From contig JAHBUD010000001.1 in assembly GCA_019638255.1 (NCBI GenBank), forward strand, positions 1,860,001-1,924,000: 64,000 bases of DNA, given 5' to 3'. The DNA is from Cyclobacteriaceae bacterium (lineage in GTDB: Bacteria; Bacteroidota; Bacteroidia; Cytophagales; Cyclobacteriaceae). Position numbers and translations under genes: made by a program. Of the stretch, positions 45,307-54,930 are shown piece by piece (within the stretch, counting starts at the first letter, position 1; every line of letters starts with the position of its first letter). A model generated the notes under the pieces. That model did not search any database, was not told the DNA's origin, and saw only the letters and a list, made by a program, of their open reading frames with translations.

Positions 45307-46461
45307 TCAGAGGTATTTCTTCACGTCCTCTTCAGTAACACCCTCGGCTGACATGATAATCAGCCTCTCCATTACGTTGCGCAGTTCCCTGATGTTTCCC
45401 GTCCAGTCATGGTTTTGAAGTGCCTTTAAAGCTTTGGCATCAATCTTCTTTTCCTTCGTACCTTGTTCCTCCGCAATATCGGCTAAGAACTTTCCAGCCA
45501 GAAGTGGAATATCCTCCATGCGTTCGTTCAGGGATGGTACCTTAATCACAATCACACTTAAACGATGGTACAGGTCTTCCCGGAACCTGCCTTCAGCAAT
45601 TTCCTTTTTCAGATCTTTATTGGTTGCCGCCAGCACCCGCACATTAACGGTTATTTCCTTTTCCCCGCCAACGCGTGTTATTTTGTTTTCCTGAAGGGCA
45701 CGCAAAACTTTAGCCTGCGCTGAAAGACTCATGTCTCCAATTTCATCCAGGAAAAGTGTACCGCCCTCGGCTTGCTCAAATTTTCCGATGCGCTGCTTAA
45801 TGGCCGAAGTAAAGGATCCTTTCTCATGACCAAAGAGTTCACTTTCTATAAGCTCGGAGGGTATGGCGGCACAGTTCACCTCAATAAGTTGGTGCTCTGC
45901 TCGTTTACTTTTTTCATGAAGCTGCCGGGCAACTAATTCCTTTCCGCTTCCATTAGGGCCGGTAATTAGCACACGAGCATCGGTTGGCGCAACTTTGTCG
46001 ATCATTTCTTTTACTTGCCCGATGGCCGGTGAATCCCCAACGATTTCAAATCCTTTGCTGATTTTTCGCTTCAGGGATTTATTTTCTTCCCTTAGGGAGT
46101 TGCGTTCAAGAACATTGCGCAGGTGAATCAATATGGTTTCAATACTTTCGAAGGGTTTCTGAATAAAAAAGTAGGCGCCTCGTTTGATGCTTTCCAACGC
46201 GGTTTCTTTTGTGCCATGCGCAGAAATAATGATAAAGGGGGTTGTGATGCCTTCCTTTTTAACTCTTTCAAGAAGCTCAATGCCATCTAGCTTAGGCATT
46301 TTAATATCGCAAAACGCAACATCGAAATGCTCTTGTTGCAATTTTTTCAATGCATCTTCTCCATCTTTTGCTTCTTCAACCTCGTGCTTCTCTTCCTCCA
46401 GTATTTCACGCAACGATGTACGAATGGCGGCCATGTCATCCACTACCAGTATTTTACCCAT
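45307..46461 (-). CDS. NtrC-like sigma-54 response regulator without DNA-binding domain
   Basis: 384-residue response regulator. The receiver (1-120) has phospho-acceptor D52 in FCDIKMPKLDG; the AAA+ domain (about 140-365) has Walker A GPNGSGKE (168-175), Walker B FLDE (about 237-240) and the arginine-finger region. The loop that contacts sigma-54 reads GSFTSA (215-220) instead of GAFTGA. The protein stops at VKKYL right after the AAA+ C-subdomain, so no Fis-type helix-turn-helix is present; normal NtrC proteins run on about 80-90 residues. I use the ATG at 46461. No cognate histidine kinase is next to it. Confidence 0.9.
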   Translation of the reverse strand: MGKILVVDDMAAIRTSLREILEEEKHEVEEAKDGEDALKKLQQEHFDVAFCDIKMPKLDGIELLERVKKEGITTPFIIISAHGTKETALESIKRGAYFFIQKPFESIETILIHLRNVLERNSLREENKSLKRKISKGFEIVGDSPAIGQVKEMIDKVAPTDARVLITGPNGSGKELVARQLHEKSKRAEHQLIEVNCAAIPSELIESELFGHEKGSFTSAIKQRIGKFEQAEGGTLFLDEIGDMSLSAQAKVLRALQENKITRVGGEKEITVNVRVLAATNKDLKKEIAEGRFREDLYHRLSVIVIKVPSLNERMEDIPLLAGKFLADIAEEQGTKEKKIDAKALKALQNHDWTGNIRELRNVMERLIIMSAEGVTEEDVKKYL

Positions 46462-46641
46462 AATTGTATTTAATTCAGTGTAAATAAAGTAAAATCTGAA
46501 GCAACGACATAAAATCTGGTTTGATTGTATTGTCACCCTGGGGAACGAAGTGTTTTATACAATATTAGTGAGGTGTTCATTGAAGATGCTTCTTCCGAAA
46601 AGTCAGGATTGGCAAACAAAAAGACACTTAATGCAGATATC

Positions 46642-46680
46642 AAAAAATAAACCTTCTCCTGAAATGCAGAGGAAGGTTTA
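46642..46680 (-). terminator. terminator after rnpB
   Basis: On the minus strand AAACCTTC (46672-46679 complemented) pairs with GAAGGTTT (46649-46656 complemented), giving an 8-base stem with a 15-base loop, then a T-rich tract from 46647 down to 46642. It immediately follows the 3' end of RNase P RNA. Confidence 0.75.
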
Positions 46681-46684
46681 AAAA

Positions 46685-47077
46685 TGTGCAGGTCTGTAAG
46701 CCGGGTTCTGTATCCTGATGGTTACATCAGGCTCTCATCATTTATCTGGTCCCGATTACTCGGGATCAATCGATCTACCCACCCCGACATCCTAACGGTG
46801 CGTCAGGATCGAATCAGGTTTCTGATCGGGGCCTATTTGATCTTTCAACTCGTAAGGTTTACCTGGCTGCCAAGGTTACCCTTGGCACGGTGGGCTCTTA
46901 CTCCACCTTTTCACTATCACCCCTCCTGAATGCTATCAGGAATGGGCTACCTGTTTCTGTGGCACTTTCTGTTACTGACGTTTACCGCCAGCACCCCCGG
47001 TATTCCCAAGGTACGACTCCTGAAGTTGCCCGGACTTTCCTCCCCGGCAAAGCCGGAGCGATAAGACAACCTGCACA
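46685..47077 (-). ncRNA. rnpB: RNase P RNA, bacterial class A
   Basis: On the minus strand, near the 5' end, CAGGTTGTCTTATCGC is followed by a P-helix with GCTCCGGCTTTGCCGGG and the universal core GAGGAAAGTCCGGGC; further on come GGTAAACGTCAGTAACAG-like and AGAGCCCACCG-type elements (read as GTAAGAGCCCACCG). The terminal helix pairs TGTGCAGGT at the 5' end with ACCTGCACA at the 3' end, which fixes the ends to within a few bases. The length is close to 390. It has its own -7 box and terminator. RNase P trims tRNA 5' leaders. Confidence 0.94.
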
Positions 47078-47079
47078 CG

Positions 47080-47087
47080 CAAAGATA
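47080..47087 (-). promoter_or_regulatory. -7 box of rnpB
   Basis: TATCTTTG on the minus strand is an exact match to TAnnTTTG, starting three bases upstream of the first helix strand of RNase P RNA, so transcription begins a few bases later, at about 47074-47076. No clear -33 element. Confidence 0.55.
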
Positions 47088-47111
47088 ACGAAATCGTGAA
47101 TGAATAAGTGC

Positions 47112-47510
47112 TTAGTGTATGTCTTTACCGGTAAGCTTCAATTCGTATTGATCGGCAAGTTGTGCAACTTCCTGAACCATAAATTTCACTTCATCATCGG
47201 TTACGGCATCAGCCAGGCACGAGGCAACAATTTTTAAGTGATTGTCTTCAATAACAAACTTGCTGTAATCAAACGCAGCACTTTGTTTCAGTAAATCTGA
47301 CAGATCGATTCCGGAAACAGAATCACTTACTTTTGAACTGAAAACGGCACGCAATTTTCCGCTAACCTTACTTTTTTCAGTAAAAGCAAGCACTGTCTGA
47401 AAACGATTGTCCTTTAATGGAACAACAACAATGCATTTTGATTCATCGTATTCTGTAAAGGTGCCACCGATATGATCGGCATATTGCTGGATAAGGGCAG
47501 AGAATTTCAT
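47112..47510 (-). CDS. small YbjN/CesT-like hypothetical protein
   Basis: 132-residue soluble protein with alternating helix-strand pattern (MKFSALIQQYADHIGGTF, IVVVPLKDNRFQTVLAF, SKFVIEDNHLKIVASCL). The fold pattern resembles YbjN or type III chaperone-like proteins, which bind other proteins, but no specific motif is present. It lies between rnpB and the DUF2279 gene on the same strand. I do not recognise its function. Confidence 0.65.
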   Translation of the reverse strand: MKFSALIQQYADHIGGTFTEYDESKCIVVVPLKDNRFQTVLAFTEKSKVSGKLRAVFSSKVSDSVSGIDLSDLLKQSAAFDYSKFVIEDNHLKIVASCLADAVTDDEVKFMVQEVAQLADQYELKLTGKDIH

Positions 47511-47594
47511 GGTATTTTAGGATTTAGGCTCGGAAGTTATAAAAAAGCAAACTTATAAATACGTAAGCCTTCAATTTTTTATCACCAACTTTTA

Positions 47595-48473
47595 TTAAAA
47601 CTCGAAAGCATTAAAGGTTACCTTATTGTCGGAAAATCGGATGGCCGGAGCAGGCAGTTTAATCATGTTCACAAAAAACAGGAATGTATTCAGCGCTTTC
47701 GAGCGAGTCTTTATATGCGACAAATCGAAATCTATGCCCAGGTAGTATTCCCGTACCGCACGATAACCTGCTGCTTCGTTTTCGGCATCCGTGGCGTAAA
47801 CCATTCCATCTGCGCCATAACCAACAGCAATATTTAGCCACTTCGGAAATTTGATAAACTTATCCATATCAACCGACAACCAATAGGTTTGTCCGTTATA
47901 ATCTTTGATCAATTCACTGGGCATTCCATCACCAAGAATCCCATCAGGCCGTAATGCGGGATAAGGTGTACGGTGAAATGAGAATTTTGGATGAAGACGG
48001 ATTTCATCCCAAAGCAACGATTGCCCCAGGTAGAAACCTGCGCCAACCGCGTTGGCGCCCAAATCACCAAGCGATGCTCCATAGTTGGCCGAGAACCCAT
48101 CAAAGATTTCAATCGGAACCATGAGCATGAATCCAACCACTGAACCCCATAGATCACTTTTGTTCTTTTTAACGCCACACCATTGCAAGCTTTTAGAAGT
48201 ACCTGAGCTTAAATGAAAAGCAGAATAGAAATGTCCGAGCTTATCTATCTGTTTCCATTCATGATTGTCGTTGAAGAAAGTGAACGACTGCCTTTCAGAT
48301 TCTTTATACCAAAGCTCATTTAATCCAACTAATGTTATTGCGTAAGCAGAAGAGGATATTATTATAAACGAATTCAGCCTTCTTTTGTCAACATTTGAAA
48401 CAGTATCAGATTCCTGGGCATTAGCATGGATCGCAAGGACAGCGCAAAGAATAAGTATGAATCGACTACTCAT
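47595..48473 (-). CDS. DUF2279 (YfiM-like) outer-membrane-associated protein
   Basis: About 292-residue protein with a signal peptide (SSRFILILCAVLAIHANAQ). The conserved DUF2279 region shows WKQIDKLGHFYSAFHLSSG and EIFDGFSANYGASLGDLGANAVGAG, the histidine-plus-aspartate pattern of the YfiM family. I use the ATG at 48473, which overlaps the tamB stop by eight bases; an ATG at 48482 also fits. Its end is beta-rich with a terminal phenylalanine, consistent with the outer membrane. Function is unknown; coupling to tamB is a clue. Confidence 0.82.
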   Translation of the reverse strand: MSSRFILILCAVLAIHANAQESDTVSNVDKRRLNSFIIISSSAYAITLVGLNELWYKESERQSFTFFNDNHEWKQIDKLGHFYSAFHLSSGTSKSLQWCGVKKNKSDLWGSVVGFMLMVPIEIFDGFSANYGASLGDLGANAVGAGFYLGQSLLWDEIRLHPKFSFHRTPYPALRPDGILGDGMPSELIKDYNGQTYWLSVDMDKFIKFPKWLNIAVGYGADGMVYATDAENEAAGYRAVREYYLGIDFDLSHIKTRSKALNTFLFFVNMIKLPAPAIRFSDNKVTFNAFEF

Positions 48474-51400
48474 CACCCTCATCTTGTTTTTTGGGGGCGT
48501 CCTCATCATAAAACTCATCATCTTCCCGAGGTCGCCTGTTTTTATTCCGGTTTGATCGCAGGAGGCTTTTGAACTCATTAAAGCTTTGAGTATGCATTAG
48601 GCTAACGCCAGTGGTAAATGCGCTTTGCGTATTTAGTGTATTCACCAATGGATTTACGTTGGTACGGTTATACATTTTTACTTTGAATTTTCCATCGGCC
48701 GACAGCAGGTAATCCACTGTCCAGTCTCCAATGGCAGATGCTATTTCGTTGCGTTGGTCCATTCCGGTTGCTTGAGCCTGATTGCCAAGTGTTCCATCGC
48801 GCGTAACCCTTAACCGACCGTTCATAAACGTGTACGACATGCGTAACTGAAAGGCATTGAAAGCCTCCTGATCCATACTGCCAAGGTCGACATCAATTTC
48901 AAGGTTCTCATCTACTTGGCTTAGCCATGAGCTCAATTGGTTGGAAAACAACTCACTCACACTATTAACCAGTGATCCTCCTGTGTTAAACGCAAAGGAT
49001 TCTGGTGGCGAAAACCTGCGCAATACAATCAAACTGAACACCTGCCGTTTCAACCCCTGCTCATCCAGTGTACTTTTAAAAGCAGTAAACTCAATGTCGA
49101 GCGATATTGGTGGACGACCTTCCACAGGAATTGATTTTGGTAGATCTTTTCCGACAATGTCAAAACTGATCTGGGGAGACAACATGGGGCCATCCAACTT
49201 TAGATAAACCTGTATCGGATATTTTCTTCTGATTTGTGGAATGGTAGCATAGGATGGATCAGAAAGTATTGGTCCCAGTGATGCAAGTTGATTATAAGTC
49301 GCATCAATTTTCATAGATCCCTGATAGGGGTCGCCATACCAGGCAATGGAACTTCCGGGTTGTATCCGGAATTCCTTGTTGATGATATCATACAAGGTAA
49401 AGTTGTACCAACCTTCGGTGAATTCAAATGGACCGAACATATTGAATTCGCCTTTGGTGTCGAGTTGAAGTTTGATTTTTCCATTACCCCGTCCCCGGAT
49501 AATATCACCAGCTTTTAGGTCAAAGATGATTTCACAATATGCATCCGGTGTTACTTCAAGATTGAAGTCGATTGTTACCCCGGTAAGTTTTATTTTTTTT
49601 GCTGCTTCTTCTACTTGCGAGGCTAAATAAGTTGAATCTTTAAAGCTAACGAAGTTGATGTACTCCTTTTGTTCAACCGATATACTACTCGTAAGGGGAA
49701 TATAGATACGCGTATTTTTTCGCGTAGTAGCGTTAGCCGTGATAATCAGATTCTCAATGGGGCCACTGAATTTAACATTACCGGAGGCATATGCCTGGCC
49801 GTAGAACAATGAGTTATCTTTTGAAGTTGTATTGAGTACCTGGAAATCTTCAAAAATCCCATCCATAGAAATTTCCATATTGGCAAAGTTGGAATGGGTT
49901 ATGGCTCCGCTTAACTTTCCATTGTTTCGGTTCTGGTCAGTAAGTTCAATTTCCTTGAAATAGATTGAGTTTCGGGTAAGCCCGAAAATGCCGGTAAACT
50001 GATAGATTGTGTTAAGGTAGTTCACCATCATGGCTCCGCTCTCCAGTCGACCTTCTCCGTTTAACACCAGTTCATCCAACGTGCCGGTGAGTTTATACGC
50101 ACCGGTAATGGTTCCCTGAAATTGGCTGAAAAGTTCATCAATGAAGGGTTCAAAAATTTTCAGGTTTGCTTTATTAAAATTGGCGTTAATATTCAGCGGA
50201 CTAGTACTATGGCTGGGCTGGTAGTAACCACTGCAGTTAACAATTCGTGCATTCATTCGATCGATAATAAATTCAACATTAAATTTACTGTCAACCGGAT
50301 CCCAAACGTTGTTACCGGTTATGGTGCCAAATAAAAAATCATCAACGCTCAGGTCATTAATGAGAATGGTATTTTGAATATTCTGAATTCCATAGAAATC
50401 GCTCACGGTGATGTCAGCATTAAGTTTGCCATCCAATTTCCGTGTTATGATGGGGTTGATATTCGTCAATTCAAAATTCTTAACAGAAAAGAGGAGTTGC
50501 TTTACGGAGTCAGCGGATAAATGACCGTTTATGCTTATGGATTGATTCAGTTGAGTGAAGCCAACGTTTTTAAACGACCATTCTTTACCCATTACTGCAA
50601 TTTTGTTTTCAGGCTTGATGTGCCAGTTATTGTCCAATATGGTGATGGAAGAGGGAAGCAATTTGATGTAAGTGCTGTCTTTAAAGTCTACAATACCATT
50701 GATGTCGATACGGTTTGTTGTTTCTTGCTGTGAAATGCTCAGGTCAACATCCACATGATTACCGTCCCAGATTATTTCACTGTAAAGATTCTTTGTTTTG
50801 ATTTTGCTCAATTCCTGTGTTCGCGAGTGAAGAAATATCATGGCAAGGGCCTGGGTGCTGTCAGCAACTTTTGATGCGCTGACTTCAAATTCTGTTTTAA
50901 AGAGATGATCGTTAATAAAGCGCAGTGAATCGATAAATGTAAATGCCTGAAGCGAAGAAGTGGGGCCACTGGTGAACCTTCCATCGATGGTTGTGTTTTT
51001 GCTTATACTCAGATCAATATCCAGCAGTTCCATTATCGGGCCCGCATCCTTGATGGTAAAATCGAAGTCAGCTGAATAGCGGTCTTGTTTTTTCTTCTTT
51101 TGTTCGTAGTAAGCCAGTGTAGCTTCGGTACGGTTTTCAATATTTAGCCTGTACTCGGTGATCAGGTTCTTGATATCGTAAAACAAAGGGGAGGGGTAAA
51201 AATCACCGGTTATCTCTGCATCAATTAAAGTTGATTCCAGGTTAAGTGTCCGGTTGTTGTTTTTTTTCTCTGATAGAAAAGAAATTTCCGGAAGAAAAAG
51301 TGATTGACTATCGTAGCGGATAAAGAAATCCCTGAAACTCATCCGGCCCAGTAAACTATCCAGTACCAGACCGCGCATGTCAATGTCCAGTTTCGCTTGA

Positions 51401-53046
51401 AGAAATAATTCTTTTTCAATAAGGTTTAACCGGTGCAGGTAAGCGCTATCGAGCGTTCCAATAATGTTTACTTTGTTGCGTTTGTCACGGAAGTCAACAG
51501 ATCCTTCGGCTTTAAATTTTACGTTTGGATCCTCAATATTGATTTGTCCGTTAAAAAATTGAGAGGCAAAACGGGCCTTGGTAGTGATATTGGAATAGTT
51601 GTATTTCAGGAGTCCAATGGATTCTATGGTTCCGTCTAGTTCAAAGTCAGCCGTTTCAAGTGTCAATCCTTTGCCGTTAATTTTTCCGCTCACACTTACA
51701 TTTTGAAAGGTTAGTGTATCGTTCAGGTACTGTCCAAGTTTGAAATTGGTGAGCGATAGTTTTCCTTCATACCTTGATTTATCTAAAGATTCCTCATCGA
51801 TCTTGAGGTTGATGTCGGAGGTAATCCTACCAATAGAGCTGGTGAAGTTTCCATTGGCAACAAAGTCTGTCGGGTAACCTAGAAATTGCCCCCTGAAGTT
51901 CAGTATACCCAGGGGCATCAACCGAGAAATGGTTTGGTTATTAAAGATGAATGCGAGATCCTTAAAATCAATTTGTGACTCTCTTAAGTTGAGAATAATA
52001 AACGTTTCATTAATATCGGGTAGTCCGTCCATTTCCAGTGCACCTTGCAGTTGGGTGTCGCCCACCTGCAGATTCATTCCGGTAAAACGGAATCTGTTGA
52101 TTCTCCCGTTAAATGAGCCTACTAAAGAAATTGGATCCGTTAGTTTTTCTGGTAGTGGGGCAAACAAGGCAAGATCTTTCGGATAAATAATTGTGTTGGA
52201 AAAGTTGGCGTGAATATTAACCCGATCAATAAAATCATTTAAGTCGAATTGACTTTCATAGCGAAATATAATGGTGTCTGATAAAATGCTTTCACCTGCT
52301 GAAGCTTTCAGTCCAATAAATTCCATGGACTGTTGAGATATTCTAAAGAAAGTGGATAGCTGATGTACGGTGAAGTCTAAACGCTCTTCTGTAGCGGTAA
52401 GACTGTTCAGGTTAAACTGAATTGTATCGCCTTGTATTAAAAACCGCTGAAGTTCAATGTCTGGAATGGAAAGTGAAAAATGATTCGGATCAAAACCACT
52501 ACTTATGCTGTCGTTGCCGGCATGCAAAGAAAAGTGGCTGTTTTTTAAAAGGGCTTCGCCAATGTTGATCAATACACTTCCTCCCCCCGTGCTTTCGCCC
52601 GACATTTTGTTAATCCGGTCAACTAAGATGTTAATGTTAAGGTCGCGGGTAGAGTCTGCATCGGTAATGGCTACCAGGTTTACATCGGCTCCGTCCAGCC
52701 GCACAGCATCGATGCTAAGGTTATTGTCGCTGAATAGACTGGAAAGCTTAAAGTTGACAAACAGACGCTTAACGCCAATCATCGTGTTGTTTTCAGGGTC
52801 AAGCACAGCAATGTCTTCCAGGTATAACCGGTCGAACCAATGAAGTTCAACCCGGCCAATGGTTGTGGCAAAGCCTGTGGATGTTGAAAAGGATTTGAGG
52901 TACCGCTGGGTAAGGGCACTTTGAACGGCCGGTATCTGAATGATGAAAAATCCGGTAATGGTTAAGAGTACAATACCGTACAGGCCGTAGAGCGTTATGC
53001 TCTTAAGCCAAAACAATACCCGAATTTTGATAACTTGCAGGTTCAT
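48466..53046 (-). CDS. tamB: TamB-like translocation/assembly protein (DUF490)
   Basis: 1526-residue AsmA/TamB-family protein. One N-terminal membrane anchor (about 10-36; GLYGIVLLTITGFFIIQIP) is followed by more than 1,300 residues of repetitive beta strands that form a long groove, with a conserved C-terminal DUF490 domain (about 1150-1460: IRGRGNGKIKLQLDTKGEFNMFGPFEFTEGWYNF region). TamB-like proteins bridge the two membranes and move phospholipid. The tail is charged (RNKNRRPREDDE...). The start codon lies 11 bases from the divergent tsaD start, and its stop overlaps the DUF2279 gene. Confidence 0.92.
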   Translation of the reverse strand: MNLQVIKIRVLFWLKSITLYGLYGIVLLTITGFFIIQIPAVQSALTQRYLKSFSTSTGFATTIGRVELHWFDRLYLEDIAVLDPENNTMIGVKRLFVNFKLSSLFSDNNLSIDAVRLDGADVNLVAITDADSTRDLNINILVDRINKMSGESTGGGSVLINIGEALLKNSHFSLHAGNDSISSGFDPNHFSLSIPDIELQRFLIQGDTIQFNLNSLTATEERLDFTVHQLSTFFRISQQSMEFIGLKASAGESILSDTIIFRYESQFDLNDFIDRVNIHANFSNTIIYPKDLALFAPLPEKLTDPISLVGSFNGRINRFRFTGMNLQVGDTQLQGALEMDGLPDINETFIILNLRESQIDFKDLAFIFNNQTISRLMPLGILNFRGQFLGYPTDFVANGNFTSSIGRITSDINLKIDEESLDKSRYEGKLSLTNFKLGQYLNDTLTFQNVSVSGKINGKGLTLETADFELDGTIESIGLLKYNYSNITTKARFASQFFNGQINIEDPNVKFKAEGSVDFRDKRNKVNIIGTLDSAYLHRLNLIEKELFLQAKLDIDMRGLVLDSLLGRMSFRDFFIRYDSQSLFLPEISFLSEKKNNNRTLNLESTLIDAEITGDFYPSPLFYDIKNLITEYRLNIENRTEATLAYYEQKKKKQDRYSADFDFTIKDAGPIMELLDIDLSISKNTTIDGRFTSGPTSSLQAFTFIDSLRFINDHLFKTEFEVSASKVADSTQALAMIFLHSRTQELSKIKTKNLYSEIIWDGNHVDVDLSISQQETTNRIDINGIVDFKDSTYIKLLPSSITILDNNWHIKPENKIAVMGKEWSFKNVGFTQLNQSISINGHLSADSVKQLLFSVKNFELTNINPIITRKLDGKLNADITVSDFYGIQNIQNTILINDLSVDDFLFGTITGNNVWDPVDSKFNVEFIIDRMNARIVNCSGYYQPSHSTSPLNINANFNKANLKIFEPFIDELFSQFQGTITGAYKLTGTLDELVLNGEGRLESGAMMVNYLNTIYQFTGIFGLTRNSIYFKEIELTDQNRNNGKLSGAITHSNFANMEISMDGIFEDFQVLNTTSKDNSLFYGQAYASGNVKFSGPIENLIITANATTRKNTRIYIPLTSSISVEQKEYINFVSFKDSTYLASQVEEAAKKIKLTGVTIDFNLEVTPDAYCEIIFDLKAGDIIRGRGNGKIKLQLDTKGEFNMFGPFEFTEGWYNFTLYDIINKEFRIQPGSSIAWYGDPYQGSMKIDATYNQLASLGPILSDPSYATIPQIRRKYPIQVYLKLDGPMLSPQISFDIVGKDLPKSIPVEGRPPISLDIEFTAFKSTLDEQGLKRQVFSLIVLRRFSPPESFAFNTGGSLVNSVSELFSNQLSSWLSQVDENLEIDVDLGSMDQEAFNAFQLRMSYTFMNGRLRVTRDGTLGNQAQATGMDQRNEIASAIGDWTVDYLLSADGKFKVKMYNRTNVNPLVNTLNTQSAFTTGVSLMHTQSFNEFKSLLRSNRNKNRRPREDDEFYDEDAPKKQDEGDE

Positions 53047-53056
53047 GTTTCAACCC

Positions 53057-54061
53057 ATGGGTCCCGTCATACTTGCTATTGAATCATCGTGCGATGAAAC
53101 ATCTGCCGCTATAATACAAAACGGCAAGGTACTCAATAATATTATCGCCTCACAGACGGTACATAACAAATATGGAGGCGTAGTTCCTGAATTGGCATCG
53201 CGGGCTCATCAGCGAAATATCGTTGCTGTAGCAAGTTATGCGTTGGGTACGGCCAATATTTCTATGCAAGATGTGGATGCCATTGCCTTTACGAGAGGAC
53301 CTGGTTTGCTAGGTTCATTACTGGTGGGAGTTTCTTTTGCTAAGGGAATTGCATTGGCTTTGAATAAGCCTTTAATTGAAGTGAACCACATGCAGGCTCA
53401 TGTACTTGCTCATTTTATTGATGACCCCAAACCTACTTTTCCTTTCCTATGCCTTACCATTAGTGGTGGACATACACAAATTGTTTTGGTAAAGGATTTT
53501 TTAGACATGGAGGTGATAGGTGAAACACAGGACGATGCTGTGGGTGAAGCTTTTGACAAGGCGGCTAAGATTTTGGGATTGCCGTACCCGGGCGGCCCGT
53601 TAATCGACAAGTTTGCGCAAAGCGGTAACGAAAAGGCATTTAAATTTTCAAAAACCATCATGCCCGAACTTGATTTTTCATTTAGTGGCATAAAGACAGC
53701 TTTTCTGTATTTTGTGCGTGATGCTAAAAAGTCAAACCCGGATTTTGTTGAAAACAACCTGGCCGATCTTTGCGCGAGTATTCAACATCACTTAATTGCC
53801 ATGTTGTTGGAAAAGCTTATTGTGGCAAGCAAGAAAACCGGTATTCGTCAAATAGCCATTGCCGGGGGTGTTTCTGCAAACAGCAGACTCCGCAACATGT
53901 TGCTCGCTGAGGCTGAAGGCAGAAACTGGAATGTGTTTATTCCTGCTTTTGAGTATTGCACCGACAATGCCGCTATGATTGCCATGGCAGCACACTACAA
54001 ATATTTACGTGGTGAGTTTACTTCGTTGGACGTTACACCATTGGCCAGAATGGCGATATGA
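53057..54061 (+). CDS. tsaD: tRNA N6-threonylcarbamoyladenosine transferase
   Basis: 334-residue TsaD, which transfers threonylcarbamoyl to A37 of ANN-decoding tRNAs. The start MGPVILAIESSCDETS is the standard one; the ATG at 53045 would add four residues. Metal and substrate residues are seen in VNHMQAHVLAHF (HxxxH) and TISGGHTQIVLV, with AIAGGVSANSRLR and YCTDNAAMIAMAA near the end. The gene faces tamB head to head with only about ten bases between start codons. Confidence 0.96.
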   Translation: MGPVILAIESSCDETSAAIIQNGKVLNNIIASQTVHNKYGGVVPELASRAHQRNIVAVASYALGTANISMQDVDAIAFTRGPGLLGSLLVGVSFAKGIALALNKPLIEVNHMQAHVLAHFIDDPKPTFPFLCLTISGGHTQIVLVKDFLDMEVIGETQDDAVGEAFDKAAKILGLPYPGGPLIDKFAQSGNEKAFKFSKTIMPELDFSFSGIKTAFLYFVRDAKKSNPDFVENNLADLCASIQHHLIAMLLEKLIVASKKTGIRQIAIAGGVSANSRLRNMLLAEAEGRNWNVFIPAFEYCTDNAAMIAMAAHYKYLRGEFTSLDVTPLARMAI

Positions 54062-54447
54062 AGAATATTTTTAAACCTGGCGATACTAAAACGCATACAC
54101 ACCGTGTTAATGAACAGGATGTTGCAGCGTTTCACGGTGAAGTGGTACATTCGGTATGTTCAACATTTACGTTGGCACGTGAAATAGAATGGTCAACTCG
54201 GCAGTTTGTGCTTGATATGCGTGATGACGATGAAGAGGGGATAGGTACTTTTTTGAGTATCACGCACAAGTCGCCTGCTTTTATAAATGAAACACTTGAA
54301 ATTGAGGCGAAGGTGGATCGGATAGATGGGCATGAACTGATATGCTCGTATATTGCCAGGGTGACTGACCGGGTGGTTGCTGTTGGTCAAACTGGGCAGA
54401 AAATTTTAAAACGGAATAAGATCAAACAAATATTTTCAATCCAATAA
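54058..54447 (+). CDS. hotdog-fold thioesterase-like protein (FlK-like)
   Basis: 129-residue protein resembling fluoroacetyl-CoA thioesterase FlK-type hotdog enzymes: FKPGDTKTHTHRVNEQDVAAFHGEVVHSV at the start and a long central strand in WSTRQFVLDMRD. The likely substrates are short acyl-CoA, but no catalytic residue is certain. It overlaps tsaD by four bases (ATGA) and precedes smpB by three, so it is in an RNA-maturation and translation-rescue neighbourhood probably by chance. Confidence 0.7.
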   Translation: MKNIFKPGDTKTHTHRVNEQDVAAFHGEVVHSVCSTFTLAREIEWSTRQFVLDMRDDDEEGIGTFLSITHKSPAFINETLEIEAKVDRIDGHELICSYIARVTDRVVAVGQTGQKILKRNKIKQIFSIQ

Positions 54448-54450
54448 AAC

Positions 54451-54912
54451 GTGGCTAAGCGATTTACAAACGATATTAATATCCGAAACAAGCGTGCCGG
54501 CTTCGAGTTTGAGTTATTGGATAAGTTTATTGCCGGACTGGTGCTGAAAGGGACAGAAATTAAATCCATAAAGGAAGGAAAAGTTAATCTTCAGGATGGT
54601 TACTGTTACTTTAATAAGGGCGAGTTGTTTGTGAAGTCCATGACCATTAACCCGTATGACCACGGCACGCATTATAACCACAATGCTGCCCGTGAGCGAA
54701 AGTTATTGCTCAAGCGTGCTGAACTTAGAAAGCTTGAACGTAAGGTGGAGGAGAAGGGATTGACCCTTGTGCCGGTAAGACTTTTTATAAATGATCGCGG
54801 ATTTGCTAAATTAGAAATTGCATTGGCCCGTGGAAAAAAAGTTCACGACAAACGCGATAGTATAAAGGAACGCGATATCAAGCGTGAATTGAGCAGAATT
54901 AAATTGCAATAG
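54451..54912 (+). CDS. smpB: SsrA-binding protein
   Basis: 153-residue SmpB, which brings tmRNA to stalled ribosomes for trans-translation. Motifs: NKRAGFEFELLDKFIAGLVL, KGTEIKSIKEGKVNLQDGYC and KVHDKRDSIKERDIKRELSR. The start is GTG at 54451. It is three bases after the thioesterase gene. The ssrA RNA gene was not found nearby. Confidence 0.97.
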   Translation: MAKRFTNDINIRNKRAGFEFELLDKFIAGLVLKGTEIKSIKEGKVNLQDGYCYFNKGELFVKSMTINPYDHGTHYNHNAARERKLLLKRAELRKLERKVEEKGLTLVPVRLFINDRGFAKLEIALARGKKVHDKRDSIKERDIKRELSRIKLQ

Positions 54913-54930
54913 CAAGTGAATAACGACCTG

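Noticed and set aside
46684..47099. Two short plus-strand reading frames across rnpB
   Set aside because: They overlap RNase P RNA, whose core and terminal helix are clear.
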